Both the position numbers and the translations under genes were made by a program. Shown here one piece after another: positions 46,744 to 55,511 of a stretch of 64,000 bases of DNA (positions are counted from its first letter, which is position 1; every line of letters begins with the position of its first letter). The notes below the pieces were generated by a model. The model searched no databases, had not been told where the DNA came from, and was given only the letters and a program-made list of their open reading frames with translations. The DNA is from an uncultured Lachnospiraceae bacterium (GTDB lineage Bacteria; Bacillota; Clostridia; Lachnospirales; Lachnospiraceae): positions 74,984-138,983 of the forward strand of contig CAJUFN010000003.1 of assembly GCA_910585545.1 (NCBI GenBank). The letters run 5' to 3'.

Positions 46744-47802
46744 GTGAAAAAGAAACTGATAACTGGGATCGCTATAGCAGCAGCGTTGGCTGCTATTGGC
46801 GGCGGAATTTTTTATAAAAATACAAGATTTGAACTTGAAATCAATTCACAGGAAATCGTACGTGATGAATTTCTGTATGTGATGAACCAACAGGTATATC
46901 CTGTGACACAGGAGCTTACCCAGAAAAACAACGTGTCAGTAAATTCTGACTTCTGGACAAAAGAGATAAATGGCGAAATTCCATATGAAAAGCTTGCGGA
47001 TGATACAATCGAGCAGTTAAAATATAACCGGACTGTCTATGAGATTGCAAAAGAACAGGGTCTGGTAGACGAAATCGACTATGCACATATGCTGGAACGT
47101 ATGGAGGCGGAGAACAAGGACCGGGCGAAAAGAATTGCCAATGGCGAAGCTGTGTATGGTTTATCTGAATTTACAACGGAGCTCTATATGGAGTATGAGA
47201 TGGATTCTTTCCAGAAAAAATATTGTGAAAACCTCCAAAACGAGGGAATGAGTATTGCCGATGAAGAACGCCAGACATACTATGAAGAAAATAAAGATGC
47301 TTTATTTGTGAAAGATGATGATATTACTCTTGATTACGTGAAAATCGATTCTATGGCCGAGGGGCTTGCGGAAACACAGATGAGTACACTTAAGAATATA
47401 TTGACGGATATTTATAAACAAATAGATGCTGACCATTCCTTGAAAGCTCTAATTGAAGGAAATGACGCTCTGGCTCCATATTTTGCACATGAAGAAATCT
47501 TGTCTTCAGAGATGTCAGCAAAATCAAGGGCAATCGGGGATGTTATAGCCCACGGATATGAGCTTGGGATTGGAGAGAGCACCCCGGTAATTGATGAGGA
47601 AGGCGTACTCTACTTGATTCAGTGTACCGCAAAAAAAGAATATGATTATATTCCTATGGAGGATGTGAAGGATAATATTGATAAAGAGTTAAGAGAACGC
47701 CACTATAATGAAATTATTGAGAAACGGGCTGCACAGTCAGATTTACACTGCAGCATAGAAAAAATATATTCTTTTGTGAAAAAACATATAACAAAACGAT
47801 AA
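46744..47802 (+). CDS. Membrane-anchored SurA-like protein, candidate beta-helix chaperone
   Basis: 352 residues from a GTG start with AAAGGAG at 7 bp. An N-terminal membrane helix (about 5-25) precedes a helical SurA_N-like domain (40-190) and a C-terminal region (200-335) resembling a degenerate parvulin. It is homologous to the protein at 31557 over most of its length. It lies downstream of araC, separated by the miniature element, in the locus of two beta-helix proteins. The recurrence beside beta-helix genes in both loci suggests it helps fold or assemble them outside the membrane. General foldase activity is possible. Confidence 0.65.
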   Translation: MKKKLITGIAIAAALAAIGGGIFYKNTRFELEINSQEIVRDEFLYVMNQQVYPVTQELTQKNNVSVNSDFWTKEINGEIPYEKLADDTIEQLKYNRTVYEIAKEQGLVDEIDYAHMLERMEAENKDRAKRIANGEAVYGLSEFTTELYMEYEMDSFQKKYCENLQNEGMSIADEERQTYYEENKDALFVKDDDITLDYVKIDSMAEGLAETQMSTLKNILTDIYKQIDADHSLKALIEGNDALAPYFAHEEILSSEMSAKSRAIGDVIAHGYELGIGESTPVIDEEGVLYLIQCTAKKEYDYIPMEDVKDNIDKELRERHYNEIIEKRAAQSDLHCSIEKIYSFVKKHITKR

Positions 47803-47818
47803 CTTTGTACATAGTTTA

Positions 47819-47851
47819 GGGCAGCCGGTTCACATTCCGACTGCCCTTTTT
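47819..47851. terminator. Terminator after the second SurA-like gene
   Basis: GGGCAG (47819-47824) pairs with CTGCCC (47841-47846), plus an inner CGG/CCG, followed by TTTTT on the plus strand. Lies between two convergent genes. Confidence 0.8.
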
Positions 47852-47865
47852 CATCCTCGTTTTAT

Positions 47866-48552
47866 TCAAGCTTCTCTTCGGAAACTATTATCCATATCCT
47901 CTATACAACTACCGTCGCTCAGACATTTTTTGATTGCCTCATTTAACGAGAGCATCTTATCATCCAATTCTGATACCATCTGTGCACATTCCCGCAAATC
48001 ACGGCTTATGTATTCCGGCGCGTTTCCTTCAAATTTGTAATAAATCTTATGCTCCAGACTTGCCCAGAAATCCATCGCAATTGTCCGGATCTGAATCTCT
48101 ACTTTGGTGTCTACAACACTGTCAGAAAGGAAAATCGGCACGGATACTAACATATGATAACTTTTGTAACCGCTTTCCTTTGGATTCTTAATATAATCTT
48201 TGATAGATAGTACTTTTAGATCACTTTGATTGCCTATCATCTCTGCCAGACGATAAATATCCGATGTAAACGAACAGATGAGACGAACACCAGCGATGTC
48301 TTTCACATATTTTACCATGTTCTCAATGGATGTCGTATGTCCATTCCTTTTTAGTTTCTTCACGATACTTTCCGGTGTCTTTATTCTCGTCTTAATGTGC
48401 TCGATTGGATTATATCTGTGTACATGCTGAAATTCGTCATTTAAAATTTCTAGTTTTGTTCCTACTTCTTTTAAAGCTGCATTATATAGGAATATCACTG
48501 TCTTCCAGCTATCTACATCTTCATAATTCCTTATTGCCGCTTCCATAAACAT
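47866..48552 (-). CDS. Small alarmone synthetase (RelQ-like GTP pyrophosphokinase)
   Basis: 228 residues. Only the synthetase domain of the RSH family is present: VKYVKDIAGVRLICSF, GYKSYHMLVSVP and EIQIRTIAMDFWASLEHKI, with helices after it as in RelQ/RelP. No HD, TGS or ACT part, so it makes but does not degrade (p)ppGpp. It complements the long RSH at 7187. GGAGGAG lies upstream of the first ATG. Monocistronic. Confidence 0.95.
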   Translation of the reverse strand: MFMEAAIRNYEDVDSWKTVIFLYNAALKEVGTKLEILNDEFQHVHRYNPIEHIKTRIKTPESIVKKLKRNGHTTSIENMVKYVKDIAGVRLICSFTSDIYRLAEMIGNQSDLKVLSIKDYIKNPKESGYKSYHMLVSVPIFLSDSVVDTKVEIQIRTIAMDFWASLEHKIYYKFEGNAPEYISRDLRECAQMVSELDDKMLSLNEAIKKCLSDGSCIEDMDNSFRREA

Positions 48553-48726
48553 AAATATTCAACTCCTCCTGTATACACACTGCTTTTGCATACTTCTTAA
48601 TTATATCATACGCAGAAGTAATTGTCACAAATTTCACAGGATTTTTAAGAAATTCTTATGAATATTTATTAGTTTTTTACATAAATCGACATTTCCTTTG
48701 CTAAATTGTGTTACTATGTCTGCCTC

Positions 48727-49794
48727 TTACATTTCAAGCTTCATATCTCCGACTTTAATCCATCCTTTTTTGCGCATTGCTTCGGAAATAAGCAATGTCA
48801 CAATCGCTGGCAGGATAATCTGAATCGCAAGAATCTTTATCATAACCATCGTTGCCGGTTCGGTAGCAGTCATGGTCTGGTAAGTCATGATCTGTCCTAC
48901 GAGCCCTGCGGTTCCCATCCCGGAACCGGTTGCATTACTCGTCATATGCAAAAGCATTGTTCCGACTGGTCCTAATATTGCACTTGATAAAATAGCAGGA
49001 AGCCAAATAATCGGTTTTCTTACAATATTTGGTACTTGCAGCATGGAAGTTCCGATTCCCTGTGCCAGCAAGCCACCCATTTTATTTTCGCGATAGCTGG
49101 CAACCGCAAATCCGACCATGTTACAACAGCATCCGACTGTTGCTGCGCCTGCCGCAAGCCCTGAAAGATTTAAAATAATTCCAAGCGCTGCTGAACTAAT
49201 TGGTAATGTCAGAATCATTCCCATCAATACGGATACAACAATTCCCATAAGGAATGGCTGCTGTTCAGTACCCCAGTTAATGATTGAACCAAGTCCTGTC
49301 ATGAATGCAGAAATCGGCGGTCCGGCGATCAGTCCTACCGCGGAACCCACTCCAATCGTCACGATTGGCGTTACCAAAATATCTACTTTCGTTTTTCCAG
49401 CCACTAAGTGACCAGCTTCGATTCCTATGTACGCTGCAAGAAATGCACCAAGCGGCTCGCCCGGTCCTGCGAAAACCATTGCGCCACCTTCCGCCAGTAC
49501 TTGCCCAGCCAAAAGTTTACTTGCAAACGCACCAACCATACCCGCAGTTGCCGCCGATACAATCACCAAATTACTCTCTTTAAACTTACAAGCCACACCA
49601 ACGCCGATACCCGCACCGGTAAGCGCCGCTGCAACCTTTCCAACCACAAAAATCAAATCTCCGTAAGTACCGCCGATAAACGTGCCAATCTGCTGGATAA
49701 TCGTTCCGATAATCAGCGTCGCAAACAATCCCTGCGCCATCCCACTCAAACCATCAATAAAAAACCGGTCCAACCATTTTTTTATGCTCTCCAT
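48727..49794 (-). CDS. PTS_EIIC_2-like membrane transporter subunit
   Basis: 355 residues with about nine to ten membrane helices rich in Gly and Ala. It matches the PTS_EIIC_2 type (DUF-like IIC) through its repeated KVDILVTPIVTIGVGSAVG and GPPISAFMTGLG segments. No IIA, IIB or Hpr gene is adjacent and substrate is unknown. The ATG at 49794 has GAGAGGA at a good distance and fits the family N-terminus MESIKKWLDRFFIDGLSGMA; the longer frame to 49833 is not supported. Stands alone. Confidence 0.8.
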   Translation of the reverse strand: MESIKKWLDRFFIDGLSGMAQGLFATLIIGTIIQQIGTFIGGTYGDLIFVVGKVAAALTGAGIGVGVACKFKESNLVIVSAATAGMVGAFASKLLAGQVLAEGGAMVFAGPGEPLGAFLAAYIGIEAGHLVAGKTKVDILVTPIVTIGVGSAVGLIAGPPISAFMTGLGSIINWGTEQQPFLMGIVVSVLMGMILTLPISSAALGIILNLSGLAAGAATVGCCCNMVGFAVASYRENKMGGLLAQGIGTSMLQVPNIVRKPIIWLPAILSSAILGPVGTMLLHMTSNATGSGMGTAGLVGQIMTYQTMTATEPATMVMIKILAIQIILPAIVTLLISEAMRKKGWIKVGDMKLEM

Positions 49795-49895
49795 GATAAT
49801 TCCTCTCTTTCTACTTCCTTTGAATTTACACAACTGTTTTACAACTGTCTTGTCATCTAGACGAGTTTATCACATTCTTTCCCGTTAAGCAAGCG

Positions 49896-49943
49896 GTAAA
49901 TTACCGTCAGAGGGTTTTTAAAAACCCTCTGACGGTAATTTAC
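49896..49943. repeat. Dispersed palindrome, copy 3
   Basis: A perfect 48-bp palindrome with the same GTCAGAGGG-TTTTT core as copies 1 and 2 but outer arm GTAAATTACC. It lies between divergent genes and is not downstream of either one, so it cannot simply be a terminator. Confidence 0.85.
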
Positions 49944-50051
49944 GGTTTCACACAATTCAATCCCCTGTTTTTCGGGCTTTTTGGGTAAAACCGGAGCAAA
50001 TCCATGAATTGTAGAGATTATTGCAGCAATTTACGTTTTTTCAGACAAGCG

Positions 50052-50080
50052 TTGTAATTACAGGCGTTTCATTTTATAAT
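50052..50080 (+). promoter_or_regulatory. Promoter of the small gene at 50128
   Basis: TTGTAA at 50052-50057 and TATAAT at 50075-50080 with a 17-bp spacer, ending about 48 bp before the start codon. Confidence 0.6.
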
Positions 50081-50127
50081 AAATAAAATTGACTAAAATT
50101 TTAAAAAGACAAAAGGAGATTCTATTT

Positions 50128-50391
50128 ATGTTCCGTTTATGGGGAAAGATAATAAAAGATAACCGCCTATTGCGTGATACTGTAATTTGTGATGACAGTG
50201 ATGATACGCGTACGCATAAAATTTTTCATGCACTGGATGAAATCTGCTATGAATTTGATTTGAGCAAGCCTATCTGGCTGGATTCTACGATTGCGGAATT
50301 TAAGCGGCATGACAAGGCGCGGTTTTATCAGGATAATTTTGTAGATACGATTGACTTTGATTATCTTGAGATTCATGTGATTGAGGAGTAA
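50128..50391 (+). CDS. Small protein of unknown function
   Basis: 87 residues from the ATG at 50128, which has AAAAGGAG at 9 bp; the longer upstream frame lacks a ribosome site. Charged and mostly helical, with an acidic middle (DDSDDTRTHKIFHALDEICYEFDLSKPIWLD) and a C-terminal FDYLEIHVIEE. No motif, membrane segment or signal peptide is visible. Its good promoter, ribosome site and terminator mark it as a real single-gene unit. I do not recognise a family. Confidence 0.75.
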   Translation: MFRLWGKIIKDNRLLRDTVICDDSDDTRTHKIFHALDEICYEFDLSKPIWLDSTIAEFKRHDKARFYQDNFVDTIDFDYLEIHVIEE

Positions 50392-50435
50392 CACTGCAAA
50401 ATATTAACGATATATCCTATACGGCTTTCAGCAAG

Positions 50436-50473
50436 AGGGGAGCAAGTGACAGATCTTTGTCGCTTGCTCCCCT
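50436..50473. terminator. Hairpin between small gene and Na/Pi gene
   Basis: AGGGGAGCAAG (50436-50446) pairs with CTTGCTCCCCT (50463-50473), with an inner GAC/GTC. It sits between convergent genes. U tracts are lacking, but the stem is strong. Confidence 0.6.
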
Positions 50474-50538
50474 CCTATATGGCAGTCTGCTTTACGCTTG
50501 CCTTTTATTGTATTGCTATATCTTATATTGTTATATCA

Positions 50539-52179
50539 TTATGCGATATGATTTAAGACTTCTTCTGCAATATTTCTTGCATGATCAGAAATACGCTCCA
50601 GGCACACAAGCGTATCTAAAAATACGATACCGGCTTCGGTCTGACACTGATTTGCTGCAAGGCGCTCGATATGCTCTGCACGCAGCATCACCTCAAGATT
50701 ATCTGCCTTCGTCTCTTCCTCGATCACCTTAAGCGCCAACTCTTTATCCTGATTTCGATAAGCCTCTAACGCATATTCATAACTCTTAGCACATACATCC
50801 ATCATAGAACGTAAATGTTCTTTTCCTATTTCCGTAAAGCTTACTTTATGCTCTATCAGATTTTCTGTAAACTCCGCAATATTCTCACAATAGTCACTGA
50901 CCCGTTCCATATCGGAAGCTACCTGAAGAAGACTTGCCGCTTCTTTGTGTTCCTTCTCACTGACACTAAGAGAGGTAATCTTAATCGCATAACCAGTAAT
51001 TCCGGCGCAAAGGCGGTCAACCTTATCCTCTTCTTCTTTGATACGCATAATATGGTTGTAATCCATGCTAAACAACACTTCTTTTGAACATTCCATACAA
51101 TTTTTTACAATCTCTCCCATACGGACACATTCCGAGATGGTAGACTGCAGCGCGATACCTGGCGTCTCCAACATACGCTCATCGAGCTGTACCTTGCTCT
51201 CGTCAACTTCCACATCTTCCACATGGCTGATTTTCTTTGCAAGTTTTATAATCCAGTCAGATACAGGGAAAAGCAGTAACGTTGTACCAATATTAAACAA
51301 TGTATGCACCGTACTGATCTGTGTCTGAGAAATCATTCCTGCCGCATACTTCGGAAATACAACAGACAATAATATAATGGCAATAATACTGAAAATAACC
51401 GTACCTATAATATTAAACAGAAGATGCATTCTTGCTGCAACTTTCGCATTTTTCTTGGCGCCCATACCGGAAAGCATCGCTGTCACACAAGTACCGATAT
51501 TTTGCCCCATAATAATATAAATAGCTGCGCCAAACGGTACCAATCCTGCCGCTGCGAGACTCTGTAAAATCCCGACAGAGGCCGAAGAACTTTGAATAAC
51601 CGCTGTTACAATCGCTCCGGCAGCAATACCAAGCAGCGGATTGCCGCTAAGCGCCACAAAAATATTGCGGAATCCTTCCGAATCTTGCAGCGGTGATACA
51701 GAATCAGACATCACGGAAATACCAATAAATAAAAGTCCGAATCCTATAATAATGCTTGCAATGTCTTTCGATGACCGCCTCTTTCCCGTCATCATTACAA
51801 TTACACCAATAATAATCGCAATCGGTGCAAGATTATCCGGTTTTAAAAATTTTGCCCACTCTGCACTGGACACAAGCCATCCCGTCACCGTTGTACCGAC
51901 GTTGGCACCCATGATAACCCCCATAGCCTGAGAAAGGTTCATAATACCTGCATTTACAAATCCTACAACCATGACCGTTGTCGCTGATGAGCTCTGAATG
52001 ACCGCCGTAATAAAAGCTCCAAGCAACACACCCAGGAATTTATTCTTTGTCAATGCCTCCAATAGCGATCTCATCCGGTTGCCAGCCGCATTTTCCAACC
52101 CCTGCGCCATAATCTGCATACCATAGATAAACATCCCAAGCCCTCCCACAAATGGGATAAGAATATTTACGTAATTCAT
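50539..52179 (-). CDS. Na+/phosphate cotransporter with PhoU-like domain
   Basis: 546 residues. Two inverted Na_Pi_cotrans repeats each carry the QSSSA motif (QSSSATTVMVVGF and QSSSASVGILQSL), with about eight membrane helices in residues 1-310. The C-terminal third is a PhoU-like helical bundle (EKEHKEAASLLQVASDMERVSDYCENIAE) that may sense phosphate status. ATG at 52179 with AGGAGG at 6 bp; the frame extends seven codons upstream without support. Confidence 0.94.
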   Translation of the reverse strand: MNYVNILIPFVGGLGMFIYGMQIMAQGLENAAGNRMRSLLEALTKNKFLGVLLGAFITAVIQSSSATTVMVVGFVNAGIMNLSQAMGVIMGANVGTTVTGWLVSSAEWAKFLKPDNLAPIAIIIGVIVMMTGKRRSSKDIASIIIGFGLLFIGISVMSDSVSPLQDSEGFRNIFVALSGNPLLGIAAGAIVTAVIQSSSASVGILQSLAAAGLVPFGAAIYIIMGQNIGTCVTAMLSGMGAKKNAKVAARMHLLFNIIGTVIFSIIAIILLSVVFPKYAAGMISQTQISTVHTLFNIGTTLLLFPVSDWIIKLAKKISHVEDVEVDESKVQLDERMLETPGIALQSTISECVRMGEIVKNCMECSKEVLFSMDYNHIMRIKEEEDKVDRLCAGITGYAIKITSLSVSEKEHKEAASLLQVASDMERVSDYCENIAEFTENLIEHKVSFTEIGKEHLRSMMDVCAKSYEYALEAYRNQDKELALKVIEEETKADNLEVMLRAEHIERLAANQCQTEAGIVFLDTLVCLERISDHARNIAEEVLNHIA

Positions 52180-52471
52180 CTTTTCCTCCTGTTGTAACAC
52201 ATTAACTTTTCATTTTTGCTACAATACTAAAATAGCATTCCCCTTTTACAAACACAAGCGCTTTTCATTTTTTTTAATGCTAAAATTTTACATATTTTCA
52301 GCCGATATTTTGTGCACAATATTTACCAAGAATATGCAAAAAATCTTGCTTTTAGCATCCCCATTTGTTACAGTTATTATAAAGGTGAATATGACAGTGA
52401 ATAACCTGCCTGTATTTACGCATAAATATATCTTCAAAAAGGAGATACTTAATAAAAGGAGGATGAACCCA

Positions 52472-53203
52472 ATGAGAATTATTAAAACAAAAGACTACGA
52501 AGAAATGAGCCGCAAAGCTGCCAATATTATCGCAGCTCAGGTAATTGCAAAACCAGATTGCGTTCTTGGACTTGCAACAGGTTCCACACCAATCGGAACT
52601 TACAAAAATCTGGTAGCAAAATACGAAGCTGGCGACCTTGATTTCTCCGAAGTAAAAACGGTAAACTTAGATGAATACAAAGGCCTTACACGCGAAAATG
52701 ACCAGAGCTACTACTATTTTATGCATGACAATTTGTTCAATCACGTGAACATCGATCTTGCTAATACCAACCTTCCTGACGGAACAAAAGAAGACGCCGA
52801 TGCTGAATGCGCTGCTTATGAAGCATTGATCAAATCTTTTGGCGGCGCTGACCTTCAGTTATTAGGTCTTGGACACAACGGACATATCGGCTTCAATGAG
52901 CCAGACAGCCACTTCCCGGTTGCAACACACTGCGTAGACCTTCAGGAACGTACGATCGAAGCTAACAAACGTTTCTTCGCTTCTATCGACGATGTTCCGA
53001 AACAGGCTTACACAATGGGTATCGGCACTATCATGTCTGCAAAGAAAATCCTCATCGTAGTAAGCGGTGAAGACAAAGCTGATACGGTAGCAAAAGCATT
53101 TTTCGGACCTGTAACACCAGAAGTTCCTGCTTCCATCCTTCAGTTACACGCTGATGTTGTTCTTGTAGCAGATGAAGCAGCTTTATCTAAAATTCCACAA
53201 TAA
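52472..53203 (+). CDS. nagB: Glucosamine-6-phosphate deaminase
   Basis: 243 residues. Converts glucosamine-6-phosphate to fructose-6-phosphate and ammonia. The motifs GLATGSTPIGTY, NLDEYKGL, GLGHNGHIGFNEP and VVSGEDKADTVAKAFFG are present. AAAGGAGG lies before the ATG at 52472, giving the usual length; the frame continues upstream to 52277 without support. First gene of nagBA. Confidence 0.97.
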   Translation: MRIIKTKDYEEMSRKAANIIAAQVIAKPDCVLGLATGSTPIGTYKNLVAKYEAGDLDFSEVKTVNLDEYKGLTRENDQSYYYFMHDNLFNHVNIDLANTNLPDGTKEDADAECAAYEALIKSFGGADLQLLGLGHNGHIGFNEPDSHFPVATHCVDLQERTIEANKRFFASIDDVPKQAYTMGIGTIMSAKKILIVVSGEDKADTVAKAFFGPVTPEVPASILQLHADVVLVADEAALSKIPQ

Positions 53204-53220
53204 GATTGGAGTGAATTTCT

Positions 53221-54327
53221 TTGATTATTAAAAATGTAAACGTATATGGTGAGGATCAGCAATTCACACCAGGTGAGATTTATATCGAAAATGGCCTGTT
53301 TGCCGAAAATGCATCCGCAGATGAAGTCATTGACGGAGAAGGCTGCTACGCCATTCCAGGACTTATCGACATCCATTTCCATGGATGCATGGGACATGAT
53401 TTCTGCGACGGTACACACGAAGCAATCAAGGCAATCGCAGAACACGAAGCATCTATTGGTGTTACAAGCATCTGCCCTGCCACAATGACACTTCCAATTG
53501 AAGAGCTTGAAGATATCCTCTCCACAGCTGCTTCTTATGATAATGCATCCGGCGCTCACTTAGTCGGAGTAAACATGGAAGGCCCATTTATCAGCTTCTC
53601 AAAAAAAGGCGCTCAGAATGAAAAATACATCATTCCTTGCGAGGAAAGCGTATATCGCCGTTTCCAAAATGCTGCAAACGGACTTGTAAAATTCATCGCT
53701 GTCGCACCTGAGATGTGTGATACAAAAGATTTTATCCATGCAGTAAAAGATGAAGTTACTGTTTCCCTGGCACACACAAACGCCGACTATGATGCAGCAA
53801 AAGCCGCTTACGATAACGGCGCAAGCCATGCTGTACATCTCTACAACGCAATGCCTGCATTCACACACCGTGCTCCGGGCGTGATCGGCGCTGCAAGAGA
53901 TACCAAAAACTGTATGGTAGAATTGATCTGTGATGGCGTTCACATTCATCCATCCGTAGTACGCGCAACATTCGAGATGTTCGGCTCTGATCGCATCGTC
54001 ATGATCAGCGACAGTATGCGCGCAACCGGCATGCCGGACGGACGCTACACACTTGGCGGACTCGAAGTAGACGTAACAGGCAATCGTGCCGTATTAGTAT
54101 CCGACGGCGCACTTGCAGGTTCTGCTACTAACCTTATGGATTGTCTGCGTACAGCTGTAAAAGAAATGGATATTCCATTGGAAAAAGCAGTCGCATGCAC
54201 CACGATCAATCCTGCAAAAGCATTAAAGATCGAAGACAAATACGGCAGCATTTCCAATGGTAAAATTGCCAATCTTGTTCTTCTTGATAAAGATTTAAAC
54301 TTGAAAAAAGTTATTATCAACGGTTAA
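53221..54327 (+). CDS. nagA: N-acetylglucosamine-6-phosphate deacetylase
   Basis: 368 residues from a TTG start with GGAG at 8 bp, 17 bp after nagB. An amidohydrolase-fold enzyme: metal-site HFHG near residue 60, ANMEGPF-like VNMEGPFISF, the HTNADYDAAKAAY and AVHLYNAMP histidines, and the catalytic aspartate in MISDSMRATG. It removes acetyl from GlcNAc-6-P, feeding NagB. Convergent with the PrsA-like gene. Confidence 0.97.
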   Translation: MIIKNVNVYGEDQQFTPGEIYIENGLFAENASADEVIDGEGCYAIPGLIDIHFHGCMGHDFCDGTHEAIKAIAEHEASIGVTSICPATMTLPIEELEDILSTAASYDNASGAHLVGVNMEGPFISFSKKGAQNEKYIIPCEESVYRRFQNAANGLVKFIAVAPEMCDTKDFIHAVKDEVTVSLAHTNADYDAAKAAYDNGASHAVHLYNAMPAFTHRAPGVIGAARDTKNCMVELICDGVHIHPSVVRATFEMFGSDRIVMISDSMRATGMPDGRYTLGGLEVDVTGNRAVLVSDGALAGSATNLMDCLRTAVKEMDIPLEKAVACTTINPAKALKIEDKYGSISNGKIANLVLLDKDLNLKKVIING

Positions 54328-54340
54328 TAAATGCCACAAC

Positions 54341-54374
54341 AAAAGCTCCGGCGAATCACATCACCGGAGCTTTT
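54341..54374. terminator. Bidirectional terminator between nagA and the foldase gene
   Basis: AAAAGCTCCGG (54341-54351) pairs perfectly with CCGGAGCTTTT (54364-54374) around a 12-base loop. A/T tracts on both sides make it work both ways. Confidence 0.9.
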
Positions 54375-54387
54375 TATATTACTTAGA

Positions 54388-55452
54388 TTATTTTTCTGTT
54401 GTATTATCGGCAGACTCTTCTTCTACTTCTTTCATAGTCACGCCCTGACTTACAAAATCAACCTTTTCCCATACTTTCTCATCCACCTCTACCTTTGCTG
54501 CTTTTTCCCAGCCTTCGTAGATCTCTGTAAAACGATCATTCTTACGCTGATTAATGATGGACTGCTTTTCTGCATCTGTCGCTTCACGATCCAATGCGCT
54601 GACTAATTTTGCAACATAACATCCATTTTCACTCTCGATCACACCGCTTGTCTGACCCTCGCTCAACGCATTTACTGCCGCAATCATCTCTGTGCTCGGA
54701 CTGGTATCTTCCGCGTCAAACGTTTTATCTGTTGCCTCATAACCCTGCTCTGTCGCATATGCGGCAAAATCCTCTGCTGCGCCGGCTCCGTCTGCAAATG
54801 CCTGTGCACTTGCTTTCACTGCTGCCTTTTCTTCCTCCGTCATCGTCGCAGAACTTCCATCCTCAGCCGTTTTGCTGTATGAGAAAGAAACATACTGCAT
54901 TTTCTTCTGCGCCGCCTCTTCATCAGACACTTCCGTACTTACATCCGCTGTCATCGCGTCTGTCATTTTCTTCTGAATCGTAAGAAGTGTAAGCAACTCT
55001 CCTACAACCTTCTCATCTGCAGTTGTCATCTCTTTTGCTTCCAGATTATTCTTATCAACAAATTCAAATGCTGCCTTATCAATCTTTGCCTGTTCTTCCT
55101 CTGTAATCTCCACCGAATAATCTGCCATATGAGATTTCAAAATATACATCTGCTCTAAGCCCTTAAGTACACCATCTTTGATCGTATCTTCGTATGTCTC
55201 GCCTTCCGTAAGCTCCTGTGCCCAAAGATCTTCTCCTGCCATACCTAACATCTGTGCGTAAGAAGATTCTACCTGTACCTGCTGATATCTTGCATAAAAA
55301 TTCGCAACTCCTAAGTTAATCTTTTCCTCGCCCACAGTTGCTACTACTGCATTCTTGTCTAACTTGCTTCCCACTCCACATCCTGTCAATCCTGCCGCTG
55401 CTACAGAAACAGCAAGTAATGCTGCCGCAGCCCTATATTTCATGTTTCTCAT
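54388..55452 (-). CDS. PrsA-like foldase lipoprotein
   Basis: 354 residues. A lipobox LTGC at Cys25 follows a short signal peptide. A SurA_N-like helical domain (40-190) is followed by a parvulin-like C-terminal part (about 195-320) without obvious catalytic residues. It helps fold exported proteins at the membrane surface. A glutamate-rich tail (VEEESADNTTEK) ends the chain. It lies downstream of mfd and is a third SurA-type protein in the window, more distant from those at 31557 and 46744. Confidence 0.85.
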   Translation of the reverse strand: MRNMKYRAAAALLAVSVAAAGLTGCGVGSKLDKNAVVATVGEEKINLGVANFYARYQQVQVESSYAQMLGMAGEDLWAQELTEGETYEDTIKDGVLKGLEQMYILKSHMADYSVEITEEEQAKIDKAAFEFVDKNNLEAKEMTTADEKVVGELLTLLTIQKKMTDAMTADVSTEVSDEEAAQKKMQYVSFSYSKTAEDGSSATMTEEEKAAVKASAQAFADGAGAAEDFAAYATEQGYEATDKTFDAEDTSPSTEMIAAVNALSEGQTSGVIESENGCYVAKLVSALDREATDAEKQSIINQRKNDRFTEIYEGWEKAAKVEVDEKVWEKVDFVSQGVTMKEVEEESADNTTEK

Positions 55453-55511
55453 AATATCTTATTATATCCTCCTTCGTATCGTCCTAACTACATAATTATA
55501 GCCCTTTTTCC

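Larger units (their letters stand above)
49795..50127. other. Divergent gap with palindrome copy 3 and a promoter
   Basis: Between the divergent PTS-like gene and a small gene. It holds the third dispersed palindrome (49896-49943) and a promoter toward the right gene at 50052-50080. I see no further gene. Confidence 0.5.

Noticed and set aside
52275..52365. AATGCTAAAA and TTTTAGCATC, about 75 bp apart, as a possible nag operator
   Set aside because: Short AT-rich words in an AT-rich gap; does not resemble a known GlcNAc operator well enough to call.
52277..52471. Upstream extension of the nagB frame by 65 codons
   Set aside because: No ribosome site, and the family-typical N-terminus starts at the ATG at 52472 behind AAAGGAGG.
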